Positions 1 through 8,320 of a stretch of 64,000 nucleotides of DNA are shown here, piece by piece. How positions within the stretch are numbered: the stretch's first letter is position 1; every line of letters starts with the position of its first letter. The notes beneath the pieces are model-generated. The model was given only the letters and a program-made list of their open reading frames with translations, did not search any database and was not told the origin of the DNA. Where the stretch lies: assembly GCF_001691565.1 (NCBI RefSeq), contig NZ_MAYO01000003.1, positions 558,001-622,000 on the forward strand. Reading direction: 5' to 3'. The translations under genes and the position numbers were made by a program. This DNA comes from Microbacterium oleivorans. Its GTDB lineage: Bacteria; Actinomycetota; Actinomycetes; Actinomycetales; Microbacteriaceae.

Positions 1-131
1 TCGGCGGCGATGTGACCCGCCGCCGCCCGGTGCGCCGCAGCTGATCTCCTGTACGACTCGAACAAACGGATCGCGCTTTCTTGTGCGCTGACCGACAGCA
101 TCGCCGACTCGAACTTGCAAGGATGGACATC

Positions 132-1049
132 GTGATCATTGCCGTCTTCCCGGGCCAGGGCTCCCAGACCCCCGGGTTCCTCACGCCGTGGCTCGAGACC
201 GAGGGGACGCGTGCGCTGCTCGAGCAGTACTCCGCGTACGCCGACGTCGACCTGGTCGCCGCCGGAACCGAATGGGATGCCGACCGCATCCGTGACACCA
301 AGGTCGCTCAGCCGCTCATCGTCGCCGCGAGCCTCCTCTCCTGGCGCGCGCTCGTGGACGCGGGCCTCCGGCCCGACGGCGTCGCCGGTCACTCCGTGGG
401 AGAGATCGCCGCACTGGTCGCCGCCGGTGTCCTGACGGAGGAGGACGGCATGCGCCTCGTCGGCATCCGCGGACGAGCCATGGCCGAAGCCGCCGCTCTC
501 GAGGAAACCGGCATGAGCGCCGTCGTGGGCGGCGACGAGGCCACCGTCCTCGCCCGCCTCGAAGAGCTCGACCTGACCCCCGCCAACTACAACGGCGGCG
601 GACAGATCGTCGCCGCCGGGGCGCTCCCGGCCCTGACCGCGCTCGGGGCCGAAGCACCGCGCGGCAGCCGAGTGATCCCGCTGCAGGTCGCCGGCGCGTT
701 CCACACGCGCTACATGGCGCCTGCCGTCGACACCCTCCGCACCGCCGCCGCCGAGGTCGCGGCATCCGACCCTTCGCTGACGCTCTGGAGCAACCGCGAT
801 GGCGGGACCGTGGCGGATGGGCGCGCGGCGCTCGACCTCCTGGTCGCGCAGGTCGCCAACCCCGTCCGATGGGACCTCTGCATGGCCTCGTTCGCGGAGA
901 ACGACGTCGCGGGCATCATCGAGCTCGCTCCGGCGGGCACCCTGGTCGGACTCGCCAAGCGCGGGCTGCGCGGCGTACCGTCTGTTGCGGTGAAAACGCC
1001 TGAGGACCTCGCCGCCGCGAACGCCCTCCTGACCGGAGAGAACGCATGA
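132..1049 (+). CDS. fabD: malonyl-CoA:ACP malonyltransferase
   Basis: FabD loads malonyl groups from malonyl-CoA onto the acyl carrier protein for cytosolic type II fatty-acid synthesis. The 305-residue protein is normal length. It has the GQGSQ oxyanion motif at residues 8-12, the nucleophile elbow GHSVGE with catalytic Ser88, and the second active-site residue His191 in AFHTR. I chose the GTG at 132 because AAGGA lies 8 nt upstream and the protein then opens directly with the conserved VFPGQGSQ strand; an ATG at 123 is also in frame. The stop overlaps the fabH start (ATGA), so the two are translationally coupled. It is the first of four adjacent fab genes. Confidence 0.97.
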   Translation: MIIAVFPGQGSQTPGFLTPWLETEGTRALLEQYSAYADVDLVAAGTEWDADRIRDTKVAQPLIVAASLLSWRALVDAGLRPDGVAGHSVGEIAALVAAGVLTEEDGMRLVGIRGRAMAEAAALEETGMSAVVGGDEATVLARLEELDLTPANYNGGGQIVAAGALPALTALGAEAPRGSRVIPLQVAGAFHTRYMAPAVDTLRTAAAEVAASDPSLTLWSNRDGGTVADGRAALDLLVAQVANPVRWDLCMASFAENDVAGIIELAPAGTLVGLAKRGLRGVPSVAVKTPEDLAAANALLTGENA

Positions 1050-2047
1050 CCCCCCAGCTGATCCAGCCGACGGGCGCAGCCCACACCCGCATCTACGCCT
1101 ACGGTGCCGCACGCGGCGAGAACGCGGTCCCCAACGAGGATCTGATCGAGCCGATCAACTCGAGCGACGAGTGGATCCGCCAGCGCACGGGCATCATCAC
1201 GCGAGTACGAGCGGATGCCGGGACCACCGCGATCGACCTCGCCGCCGACGCCGCCTCAGAGGCCATCCAGCGCTCGGGCATCGCCGCCGACAAGATCGAC
1301 GCGGTCATCGTCGCGACGATCTCGAACCCGAAGCAGACCCCCTCGGTGTCGGCGATCGTGGCAGACCGCGTCGGCGCTAACCCCGCGGCCGCGTACGACC
1401 TGAACGCCGCGTGCGCAGGGTTCGCGTACGGCGTCGCGCAGGCGGACGCCCTCATCCGCGCGGGTGCCGCTCACTACGCCGTCGTCATCGGCACCGAGAA
1501 GCTGAGCGACGTCGTCGACCCGACCGACCGGTCGATCTCGTTCCTCCTGGGGGATGGCGCGGGCGCCGTCGTCGTCGGGCCGAGCGAGACGCCGGGGATC
1601 GGTCCCACCATCTGGGGATCGGACGGCTCCAAGGCGGATGCCGTGGGCATGAACCACACGCTGACCGAGTTCCGCGACGGAGTCGCGCCGTGGCCGACGC
1701 TTCGGCAGGAAGGGCCCACCGTCTTCCGCTGGGCGGTGTGGGAGATGGTGAAGGTCGCGCGTCAGGCCATCGAGGCCGCCGGCATCACCCCCGACGACCT
1801 GGCCGCGTTCGTCCCCCACCAGGCCAACATGCGCATCATCGACGAGTTCGCGAAGCAGCTGAAGCTTCCCGAGTCCGTCGTGATCGGCCGCGACATCGAG
1901 ACGACGGGAAACACGTCGGCGGCATCCATCCCGCTGGCGACCCACCGTCTTCTGGAAGAGCACCCCGAGCTCAGCGGCGGCCTCGCCCTGCAGATCGGTT
2001 TCGGCGCCGGACTCGTGTTCGGCGCTCAGGTCGTCGTCCTCCCGTGA
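1046..2047 (+). CDS. fabH: 3-oxoacyl-ACP synthase III (KAS III)
   Basis: FabH starts fatty-acid synthesis by condensing an acyl-CoA primer with malonyl-ACP; actinobacterial enzymes usually accept branched primers. The 333-residue protein shows the full thiolase-fold triad: Cys123 in NAACAGF, His258 in VPHQANMRI and Asn289 in TTGNTSAAS. The C-terminal GFGAG glycine loop is present. The start overlaps the fabD stop by 4 nt. A 69-nt gap follows before acpP and contains a possible -10 (TAAACT, 2066-2071), so acpP may have its own promoter. The product fixes the iso/anteiso chain type, but primer preference cannot be read from sequence alone. Confidence 0.97.
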   Translation: MTPQLIQPTGAAHTRIYAYGAARGENAVPNEDLIEPINSSDEWIRQRTGIITRVRADAGTTAIDLAADAASEAIQRSGIAADKIDAVIVATISNPKQTPSVSAIVADRVGANPAAAYDLNAACAGFAYGVAQADALIRAGAAHYAVVIGTEKLSDVVDPTDRSISFLLGDGAGAVVVGPSETPGIGPTIWGSDGSKADAVGMNHTLTEFRDGVAPWPTLRQEGPTVFRWAVWEMVKVARQAIEAAGITPDDLAAFVPHQANMRIIDEFAKQLKLPESVVIGRDIETTGNTSAASIPLATHRLLEEHPELSGGLALQIGFGAGLVFGAQVVVLP

Positions 2048-2116
2048 CGATGGCCGTCCCCCACCTAAACTGACTACCGGCCCGGCTGGGCCGACCCCCA
2101 CAGAAGGAGAAATCCC

Positions 2117-2365
2117 ATGGCATTCACCAACGACGAGGTCCTCGCCGGCCTGGCCGAGCTCATCACCGACGAGACCGGCATCTCGGCCGACGAGGTCGCC
2201 CTCGAGAAGTCCTTCACCGACGACCTCGACATCGACTCGATCTCGATGATGACGATCGTCGTCAACGCCGAGGAGAAGTTCGGCGTCACGATCCCCGACG
2301 ACGAGGTCAAGAACCTCAAGACCGTCGGCGACGCCGTCACCTACATCTCGTCCAACCAGGCCTGA
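2117..2365 (+). CDS. acpP: acyl carrier protein
   Basis: This is the 82-residue carrier protein that shuttles growing acyl chains between the fab enzymes. It is strongly acidic and has the DLDIDSIS recognition helix, with Ser41 as the 4'-phosphopantetheine attachment site. A strong ribosome-binding site (GAAGGAG) sits 7 nt before the ATG. The position between fabH and fabF is the standard actinobacterial order. An 11-bp perfect hairpin just after the stop may make acpP mRNA more abundant or stable than fabF mRNA, which would suit a protein needed in excess. Confidence 0.97.
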   Translation: MAFTNDEVLAGLAELITDETGISADEVALEKSFTDDLDIDSISMMTIVVNAEEKFGVTIPDDEVKNLKTVGDAVTYISSNQA

Positions 2366-2373
2366 TCCGCGCG

Positions 2374-2399
2374 TCCGGTGGGGGTCCGCCCCCACCGGA
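2374..2399 (+). terminator. intercistronic hairpin between acpP and fabF
   Basis: An 11-bp perfect stem (2374-2384 with 2389-2399) closes on a 4-nt loop and is not followed by a T tract. It fills most of the 50-nt acpP-fabF gap and ends 17 nt before the fabF ATG. It could be a leaky terminator or an RNA-stability element protecting the acpP 3' end. The structure is seen in the sequence; the role is inferred. Confidence 0.6.
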
Positions 2400-2415
2400 G
2401 CAGCACGAGGGAACC

Positions 2416-3654
2416 ATGAGCAACACGCGAATCTTCGTCACCGGCATCGGTGCGACCTCCCCCATCGGCGGCACCGCGAGCGAGAGCTGGGAGGCACTCC
2501 TCGCCGGAGCGTCCGGCACCCGTACGCTCGAGCACGACTGGGTCGAGCAGTACCAGCTGCCCGTCACCTTCGCTGCCGAGGCCAAGGTGCGGCCGGAGAC
2601 CGTCCTCGAGCGTCCCGTCGCCAAGCGCCTCGACCCGTCGTCGCAGCTCGCGATGGTCGCGGCGAAAGAGGCATGGGAGGATGCCGGAGCGCCGGAGGTC
2701 GACCCCGAGCGTCTCGGGGTCGAGTTCGCCACCGGGATCGGCGGCGTCTGGACGCTCCTCGACGCGTGGGACACCCTGCGCGAGAAAGGCCCGCGGCGCG
2801 TCATGCCCATGACGGTCCCGATGCTCATGCCCAACGCCGCGGCCGGGAACCTGTCGCTGCACTTCGGCGCTCGCGCCTACGCTCGCACGTTCGCGAGCGC
2901 GTGCGCATCGAGCACCGAGTCGATCGTCAACGCCCTCGAACACATGCGCGCCGGTCTCGCCGACGTCGTCATCGCCGGTGGCACCGAATCGGCGATCCAC
3001 CCGATCACGATCGCGTCGTTCGCCTCGATGCAGGCGCTCTCGCGCCGTAACGACTCTCCCGCGACGGCATCCCGTCCCGGCAGCATCGACCGCGACGGCT
3101 TCGTCATGGGCGAGGGCGCGGCGGTCCTCATCCTCGAGACCGAGGCGCACGCGAAGGCTCGCGGCGCGAAGATCTACGCCGAGCTCGTGGGCGGTGGCGT
3201 CACCGCCGATTCGTACCACATCACCGCCAACGACCCCGAGGGCACGGGTGCGGCACGCGCCGTCCGGCTCGCGCTGGAGATGGCGGATGCCTCACCGGAC
3301 GACGTCACCCACGTCAACGCGCACGCGACCTCGACTCCGGTCGGAGACCCGAACGAGTACGTCGCCCTCAAGGCCGTCTTCGGCGACCGTGTCGACGAGA
3401 TGCCGGTGTCGGCCACGAAGGCGTCCACGGGTCACCTTTTGGGCGGCACGGGAGCACTCGAGGCGATGTTCACCGTTCTTGCGCTCCGCGACCGCGTCGC
3501 GCCCCCCACCATCAACATCACCGAGCCCGACCCGGCCGTCCCGTTCCGCTTCTCGGGCGACGCGGTCGGCCTGGGCGACGGAGACCAGCTGGCGATCAGC
3601 AACTCGTTCGGTTTCGGCGGTCACAACGCCGTCGTGGCATTCCGCTCGGTCTGA
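2416..3654 (+). CDS. fabF: 3-oxoacyl-ACP synthase II (KAS II)
   Basis: FabF carries out the repeated condensation of acyl-ACP with malonyl-ACP that elongates fatty acids. The 412-residue protein has the ketosynthase catalytic set: Cys163 in SACASSTES, His303 in VNAHATSTPVGD and His340 in KASTGHLLG. The C-terminal NSFGFGGHN motif is also intact. A GAGGGA ribosome-binding site precedes the ATG. It is the last gene of the fab cluster and is followed at once by a strong rho-independent-type hairpin. A type I polyketide role is unlikely, because the protein is stand-alone and sits beside acpP. Confidence 0.97.
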   Translation: MSNTRIFVTGIGATSPIGGTASESWEALLAGASGTRTLEHDWVEQYQLPVTFAAEAKVRPETVLERPVAKRLDPSSQLAMVAAKEAWEDAGAPEVDPERLGVEFATGIGGVWTLLDAWDTLREKGPRRVMPMTVPMLMPNAAAGNLSLHFGARAYARTFASACASSTESIVNALEHMRAGLADVVIAGGTESAIHPITIASFASMQALSRRNDSPATASRPGSIDRDGFVMGEGAAVLILETEAHAKARGAKIYAELVGGGVTADSYHITANDPEGTGAARAVRLALEMADASPDDVTHVNAHATSTPVGDPNEYVALKAVFGDRVDEMPVSATKASTGHLLGGTGALEAMFTVLALRDRVAPPTINITEPDPAVPFRFSGDAVGLGDGDQLAISNSFGFGGHNAVVAFRSV

Positions 3655-3662
3655 CCCCGAAC

Positions 3663-3703
3663 ACGACGAACGCCCCCGGGAAGCCACCGGGGGCGTTCGT
3701 CGT
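3663..3703 (+). terminator. terminator after fabF
   Basis: A 17-bp perfect inverted repeat (3663-3679 with 3687-3703, 7-nt loop) lies 9 nt after the fabF stop. It has no long T run, which is common in high-GC actinobacteria. A second hairpin (3714-3721 with 3725-3732) lies just beyond and may serve the converging DUF3145 gene. Together they separate the two convergent transcripts. Confidence 0.85.
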
Positions 3704-3822
3704 TCAGATCAGGCGGGGCGGTAGCCGCCCCGGTCTCCGGGAAGCCGTCCGAAGCCGGTCGAGGCCCATCCGCCCCGCCTGAAAACCTTCATGCGTAGAG
3801 TGTCCGACCGCTCGGACTCGTC

Positions 3823-4326
3823 TCAACCGACCTTGTGGAGCCAGACGACGGGTGCGTCGTCGCTCGCGTGACGGAACGGCTCGAGCTCCTCGTCCCACGA
3901 GGCTCCGAGCGCGACGTCGAGTTCACGCTGGAGTTCGCTCATGTCGCCGGCGGCGATCTCCATGGCGTATCGGATGCGGTCCTCCCCCACGACGACGTTG
4001 CCCGAGGCATCCGTCTGCGCGTAGTGGATGCCGAGGCTCGGCGTGTGGAGCCAACGTCCGCCGTCGCTTCGGGGGGTCGGGTCCTCTGTCACCTCGTAGC
4101 GGAGGTGCTCCCATCCGCGCATGGCGGTGGCCAGGGCGGCGCCGCTGCCCACCGGCCCCTCCCAGTAGAACTCCGCACGGCGGCTGCCGGGCTGGACGGG
4201 CTGATCGGCCCAGTCGAAGCTGACGGCGTGCCCGAGGGCACGACCAGCAGCCCACTCCAGGTGGGGGCACAGCGCGCGTGGCGCGGAGTGGATGAAGATC
4301 ACTCCGCGCGCGTGAGGTGTGGCCAT
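3823..4326 (-). CDS. DUF3145 family protein
   Basis: This 167-residue soluble protein matches the actinobacterial DUF3145 family, recognisable from its opening GVIFIHSAPRALCPHLEWA and from conserved Trp-rich blocks (YWEGP, GWEHLRYEVTE). Its function is unknown. It has no signal peptide or membrane segment. The gene stands alone, convergent with fabF and divergent from a small acidic gene, and is preceded by a well-formed promoter and a 5' UTR of about 70 nt. It is usually single-copy and widely conserved in actinobacteria, which suggests a housekeeping role. Confidence 0.85.
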   Translation of the reverse strand: MATPHARGVIFIHSAPRALCPHLEWAAGRALGHAVSFDWADQPVQPGSRRAEFYWEGPVGSGAALATAMRGWEHLRYEVTEDPTPRSDGGRWLHTPSLGIHYAQTDASGNVVVGEDRIRYAMEIAAGDMSELQRELDVALGASWDEELEPFRHASDDAPVVWLHKVG

Positions 4327-4405
4327 CGATCTCTCCGTTTCGTTCAGGTACGTCTTCCCCTACGACCTGATGGAGAGTGCTGGCCGGATATCTGGTTGTG
4401 CGGCC

Positions 4406-4435
4406 ATTATCGCCCATTTCCCCGACGAATCACAA
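4406..4435 (-). promoter_or_regulatory. probable promoter of the DUF3145 gene
   Basis: On the minus strand TTGTGA (4435-4430) and GATAAT (4411-4406) are 18 nt apart, a good match to a housekeeping sigma promoter. Transcription would begin near 4399 and leave a 5' UTR of roughly 70 nt before the start at 4326. No riboswitch-like structure was recognised in that leader. Confidence 0.55.
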
Positions 4436-4526
4436 CCGTGTAACACCAGGTCGTCGCAGGTTCGTCAACCCCGTAGGCCGCCGGCGATCACGGGGGCAGG
4501 CTGAACGCTCCATCGAAAGGATCATC

Positions 4527-4670
4527 ATGAGCGACAACATCCCGCACACCCGGCACTCCGAAGACGCCCACGCCGATGACGCACCCCCCACCGACGCTGT
4601 CAGCGACGAGGTGAAGGACGACGCGGCGCGCGCCGGCGACGAGGTCACCGAGGACGACCAGGACGACTGA
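4527..4670 (+). CDS. small acidic protein, unknown function
   Basis: This is a 47-residue, highly acidic protein rich in Asp, Glu, Ala and His, with no hydrophobic core and probably disordered. The ATG at 4527 follows an AAAGGA ribosome-binding site 6 nt away, which supports real translation. It ends one base before the GTG of the next gene, so the two are almost certainly co-translated. I do not recognise a family. Similar short acidic proteins are common in Microbacteriaceae and are often left unannotated. Confidence 0.6.
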   Translation: MSDNIPHTRHSEDAHADDAPPTDAVSDEVKDDAARAGDEVTEDDQDD

Positions 4671-4671
4671 C

Positions 4672-5355
4672 GTGAGAACTCCGGCCGTCCTGGTCGGTCG
4701 TGCCTTGCGGCATGCCTTTCTACGGCTGCAACGTCTACGCGCTCCGCGCCCCATTCATCCGCGCGGGCTCCCCCTGAGCGGAGACGTGTTCTGGGGGAAC
4801 CGCGACCGCGTCGCGGGGATCGCGTGGATCGATGAGCCTCCGACCGGCGCCCGGGCGCGCGTCACAGCCCGGTACTCCCGATCGCTGGGATTGCCGGATG
4901 CGTTCCCCGACGTCCTCGGACTCGCCCTCCGCGTCGAGACGGACGACGGGCACGCCGACATCGAGCTCGCGTCGACCGGGTCAGGAGTCCCGTGGCGGTT
5001 CGCCCTCGTGCCGCGCTGGATCCCGTCGCGGGGTGTCTTCACGACGCTGATCCCCTACCGCGGCGGCGCGGGGGCGATCCTCCTTCGAGCGCGGCCGCTC
5101 CGACCGTCGCTGCCCGCCGGCGTACCGGCCATCTCGAGGATCCTGACCGACGAGACATGGCGCCTTTCTCTGGCCTTCGCCACGCCGGGCGGCTCGTGGC
5201 ATCCATTCGCGCTTCTGAGCCTGGACAGCCGCCGGGGGGACCCGGACGTCCGTTTCGACGCGGGGCGGAATGTTCTGCCCGGAGCGCGTATGTATCGCTG
5301 GGTGAGCGCCGTTCGACAACCGTCGTACGACGCGGTCCAGCGTCGGAATCGGTAG
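4672..5355 (+). CDS. uncharacterised catalase-like-fold protein
   Basis: This 227-residue soluble protein starts at a GTG one base after the preceding stop. The block SRSLGLPDAFPDVLGLALRV, together with an upstream IHPRG around His29, resembles actinobacterial proteins distantly related to heme catalases and often mislabelled phosphodiesterases. I see the His-Pro-Arg-Gly element but not a convincing C-terminal heme-ligand tyrosine motif, so catalase activity should not be assumed. The gene is coupled to the small acidic gene upstream. Its TAG stop forms the last bases of the oppositely oriented tRNA. The family assignment is tentative. Confidence 0.5.
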   Translation: MRTPAVLVGRALRHAFLRLQRLRAPRPIHPRGLPLSGDVFWGNRDRVAGIAWIDEPPTGARARVTARYSRSLGLPDAFPDVLGLALRVETDDGHADIELASTGSGVPWRFALVPRWIPSRGVFTTLIPYRGGAGAILLRARPLRPSLPAGVPAISRILTDETWRLSLAFATPGGSWHPFALLSLDSRRGDPDVRFDAGRNVLPGARMYRWVSAVRQPSYDAVQRRNR

Positions 5356-5426
5356 GGCGGGTGGGACTTGAACCCACGATCGTCGGGTTATGAGCCCGCT
5401 GCCTTGACCAGCTTGGCCACCGCCCC
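5353..5426 (-). tRNA. tRNA with CAU anticodon (tRNA-Met or tRNA-Ile2)
   Basis: Read on the minus strand, this forms a standard cloverleaf: a 7-bp acceptor stem with a G-U first pair, a GCC/GGC D stem, an anticodon stem around CUCAUAA with anticodon CAU, and a 5-bp T stem with GGUUCAAGU. No CCA is encoded. The initiator hallmarks (a C1-A72 mismatch and three G-C pairs next to the anticodon loop) are not evident, so it is an elongator Met tRNA or a lysidine-modified Ile tRNA. Its 3' end overlaps the stop codon of the gene on the other strand. Confidence 0.9.
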
Positions 5427-5440
5427 CTGTGGAGACGACT

Positions 5441-6517
5441 CTAGCGTTTGCGTCGGTCGTCGTCCTTCACGGGCGGATCGGGCCACACCTTCGCGACGGC
5501 TTCGGTGATGCGGACCGAACCCGTCGAGGGCGCGTCGCGGTCGGCGTCACCGCTGCCGCGGGTGATCGGGATCTCCTGGCTCTCGCTCACCACCTGCGGG
5601 TGGTATCTCGCCAACTGGAACACCCCCGTCACGGCAAGGGCTCCGGCGATCGCGAATCCGATGTACGCGCCGAGCGGCGCGCCCTGGGCCTCGTTGAGGA
5701 CCGCGAGACCGATGACGATGGCGACGATCGGGTCGATGACCGTGAGACCCGCGATCACGAGGTCCGGCGGACCCGACGAGTACGCCGTCTGGACGAAGTA
5801 GGCGCCCATCGCGGTACCCGCGAGCAGGGCGACGACGCACAGCACGGTGAGCCACTCGAAATCGCCGTTCGAGATGCGGTTGATGACGACCTTCGCGAGC
5901 GTTGCGACGAAGCCGTAGACCACGCCCGCAGCCACGATGTAGAACAGCGCCCGCATCCGCTTGCGCAGCGTTCCCCACAGCACGCCGAGGATGACGACGA
6001 CACCGAGCAGGATACCGAGGACGGTCAGGAGCTGTCCGTCGCTGATCGGGCGCTCCGTCGCGTACAGTGCAGCGACCGTGACGAAGATGAAGATACCGCC
6101 GACGCACAGCGCGATCGAGGTGATCGACCGTCGCGTGGGCTTGTGCCCGCTGATCCTCGCATTCAGAAGCGTCGTGATCACCAGAGAGATCGCACCGATC
6201 GGCTGAACCAGGATCAGAGGCGCGAACGACAGCGCCGCCAGCTGGCACACGATCGCGAGCCCCAGCATGACGGTACCGAGCACCCAGGAGGGCCGGCTCA
6301 GCAGCCGGAGCAGCTGACCTCCCGTCAACCCCGAGACGCCGGCCTGAGCGGTCAGCCTCTCGACCTTCTGCACGCCGCGGTGCTGGTACTGCGCACCGAA
6401 CGACATGAAGACCGCGCCGACGACGGCCAGGGGGATGCCGATGAGGATCGCCGGGTTCCCGAACACGCCCACCAGCTCATCGGTGAGATCGTTGATCGGT
6501 GTTCCGGCGTGAATCAC
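5441..6517 (-). CDS. DMT/NIPA-like membrane transporter
   Basis: This 358-residue integral membrane protein has about nine hydrophobic segments between residues 15 and 300 and a polar, charged C-terminal tail of about 55 residues. The arrangement fits the drug/metabolite transporter superfamily, in particular the NIPA-like Mg2+ transporter branch annotated as DMT in actinobacteria. The substrate is unknown. The GTG start at 6517 has TATCGT exactly 6 nt upstream on the minus strand, so a leaderless transcript is expected. It is divergent from def, with 41 nt between the start codons. Confidence 0.75.
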   Translation of the reverse strand: MIHAGTPINDLTDELVGVFGNPAILIGIPLAVVGAVFMSFGAQYQHRGVQKVERLTAQAGVSGLTGGQLLRLLSRPSWVLGTVMLGLAIVCQLAALSFAPLILVQPIGAISLVITTLLNARISGHKPTRRSITSIALCVGGIFIFVTVAALYATERPISDGQLLTVLGILLGVVVILGVLWGTLRKRMRALFYIVAAGVVYGFVATLAKVVINRISNGDFEWLTVLCVVALLAGTAMGAYFVQTAYSSGPPDLVIAGLTVIDPIVAIVIGLAVLNEAQGAPLGAYIGFAIAGALAVTGVFQLARYHPQVVSESQEIPITRGSGDADRDAPSTGSVRITEAVAKVWPDPPVKDDDRRKR

Positions 6518-6558
6518 GCCTCGACGATACCCGGCTCTGGCCTCGTTAGGCTTCTGAC

Positions 6559-7125
6559 GTGGCCGTACTTCCGATTCGCATCATGGGCGAACCCGTCCTC
6601 CATTCCGTCGCCGCTCCCGTTCCCGAGATCACGGACGAGATCCGCACCCTCGTCGCCGACATGTTCGAGACGATGGACGCCGCTCCCGGCGTCGGACTCG
6701 CAGCCCCACAGGTGGGCGTGGGGCTCCGCATCTACACCTACTCGTACCAGGACGACGATGGTGCCCCGTGGCGTGGTGTGATCATCAACCCCGAGCTCTG
6801 GATGTCGCCCCCGGAGCCGGGCTCGCCCGACCCGGACGACGAGTCGGAGGGATGCCTGTCGTTCCCCGGTGAGCGCTTCCCGCTCCGTCGAGGTGACGAC
6901 GTTCTCGTCACCGGCACCGACCTCGACGGCGGCGACGTCCGCATCCGTGTCGACGGCTGGCGCGCCCGGATCATGCAGCATGAGTTCGACCACCTCAACG
7001 GGATCCTCTACATCGACCGACTGTCGGACTCCGATTGGAAGACGACGCAGAAGATCGCGCGCAAGCGCGGCTGGGGCAAGCCTGGGCAGAGCTGGATGCC
7101 GGGCGTCGACGACCTCGACGCCTGA
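6559..7125 (+). CDS. def: peptide deformylase
   Basis: Peptide deformylase removes the N-formyl group from nascent proteins. All three metal-site motifs are present: GVGLAAPQVG with Gln51, EGCLSFP with metal ligand Cys99, and QHEFDHLNG with His141, catalytic Glu142 and His145. At 188 residues it is a normal actinobacterial length. The GTG start has TAGGCT 6 nt upstream, predicting a leaderless mRNA. The next gene begins 10 nt after the stop. Confidence 0.96.
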   Translation: MAVLPIRIMGEPVLHSVAAPVPEITDEIRTLVADMFETMDAAPGVGLAAPQVGVGLRIYTYSYQDDDGAPWRGVIINPELWMSPPEPGSPDPDDESEGCLSFPGERFPLRRGDDVLVTGTDLDGGDVRIRVDGWRARIMQHEFDHLNGILYIDRLSDSDWKTTQKIARKRGWGKPGQSWMPGVDDLDA

Positions 7126-7135
7126 GGCGCCCCGC

Positions 7136-7525
7136 GTGGAGCCGTGGGAACTGCACGGGTGGTTCGAGGAGTATCTCGACGCCTGCAATCGACGTGATCT
7201 CGCGGCCGTCCGCGCGCTCCTCGACCCCGCCGTCCGGCGCGCTCACCTCGCGGCTGGCGCAGACGCGTGGATCGACGACCTCGCGGATCTCTTCCACGGC
7301 TTCCCGGACTGGCGGTGGAAGACGATCCAGCTCGTCGCCGAGGACGACCGAATCGCAGCCCACCTCCGTGGCAGCGGCACGCACAGCGGGCCGTGGCGCG
7401 GCATCCTGCCGACCCGCCGCCACGTGAACGTCGCGGAGTTCCAGTTCCTGCGACTCGACGGTGGCCGGATCGTCGCCTCGAGCGGATCCGGCGACGCCGA
7501 GGTGCGGGCTCAGCTCACCGCGTGA
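7136..7525 (+). CDS. SnoaL-like / nuclear transport factor 2-fold protein
   Basis: This 129-residue protein resembles SnoaL-like ester cyclases of the NTF2 fold: an N-terminal helix pair (WFEEYLDACNRRDLAAVRAL), a central DLFHGFPDWRW element and a GTHSGPWRGI strand. Members bind small molecules in a cone-shaped pocket, but the substrate here is unknown. The GTG start lies 10 nt after the def stop, so it is probably in the same transcript. It ends 3 nt before the end of the converging DUF4328 gene, leaving no room for a terminator. Confidence 0.7.
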   Translation: MEPWELHGWFEEYLDACNRRDLAAVRALLDPAVRRAHLAAGADAWIDDLADLFHGFPDWRWKTIQLVAEDDRIAAHLRGSGTHSGPWRGILPTRRHVNVAEFQFLRLDGGRIVASSGSGDAEVRAQLTA

Positions 7526-7528
7526 GCG

Positions 7529-8320
7529 TCAGCGCATTGCCGGATCGATGGCATCGGTCGCGCGGGTGAGGACCATGATGGCCAGCGGTACCGCGGCGAT
7601 GGACAGCAGCTCCCCCAACAGGGACGTGGACATCACGGCCGGGTAATCCGAGAGGCTGCTGGCGTTCCACGACAGCCTTCCGGACAACGACGCCATCGCC
7701 GTCGAGGCGATCCACAGGCCCCACCATGTGCCGAGGATCCCGGGCGACACGGCGGCGCGTGCCGCCACGACGAGATCTTTCATGTTCTGGAACGGGAACC
7801 ACCACGCGATCACCGGAATGAACCACGACACGACGTGCCACACCGGGGTGCGACGCGTCGCAGCGGGCGTGATCGCGCGGACCCGTACCGCAGCGCGGTA
7901 CTGCCAGACGAGCCAGCAGATCCCCGCCGCCAGCAGGAGCGCCCCCGATCCCAAGCCGATGAAGCCCGACAAGGTGTCGTAGAGCTCGAGGTCCGAGAGC
8001 GGCGCGATCCCCCTGGTGAATCCTTCGACCGCGACGAGACCCCATGCCTCGACGAGGACGGTCAGGACGGAGAAGACCGCACCGACGAGGAGGAGGATGC
8101 GGGTGGCCTTCGCGACGCCACGGAGAGGACGGACGATCGGAGGCGCGGCCAGCGAATACCCCACGGGGTGGGTCGGACCGCCGGTACCCGCGAGCACCGG
8201 CTGCGCCGCAGGAACAGCCGACGGCGGAGCAGTCCACTCCGTGCCGTTCCAGTAACGCAGCTCGTTGCCCGCGTGCGGCGTCGGATACCATCCGGCAGGC
8301 GTGCTCGTGTGATCCGTCAT
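7529..8320 (-). CDS. DUF2510-DUF4328 membrane protein
   Basis: This 263-residue protein has a short DUF2510 motif near the N terminus (AGWYPTPHAGNELRYWNG), a Pro/Ala linker and then a DUF4328 membrane domain with four or five hydrophobic segments, including the conserved WFIPVIAWWFPFQNMKDL. Such proteins are membrane anchored with a cytosolic WYxD-type module; the function is unknown. The ATG at 8320 was chosen because GGGGGAA precedes it and the DUF2510 motif follows within 8 residues, although the frame stays open upstream. Confidence 0.8.
   Translation of the reverse strand: MTDHTSTPAGWYPTPHAGNELRYWNGTEWTAPPSAVPAAQPVLAGTGGPTHPVGYSLAAPPIVRPLRGVAKATRILLLVGAVFSVLTVLVEAWGLVAVEGFTRGIAPLSDLELYDTLSGFIGLGSGALLLAAGICWLVWQYRAAVRVRAITPAATRRTPVWHVVSWFIPVIAWWFPFQNMKDLVVAARAAVSPGILGTWWGLWIASTAMASLSGRLSWNASSLSDYPAVMSTSLLGELLSIAAVPLAIMVLTRATDAIDPAMR

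Noticed and set aside
1..15. Possible last codons of an upstream gene (Ser-Ala-Ala-Met-stop), such as the PucR-type regulator often found before fabD
   Set aside because: Five codons are too few to support a gene or its frame.
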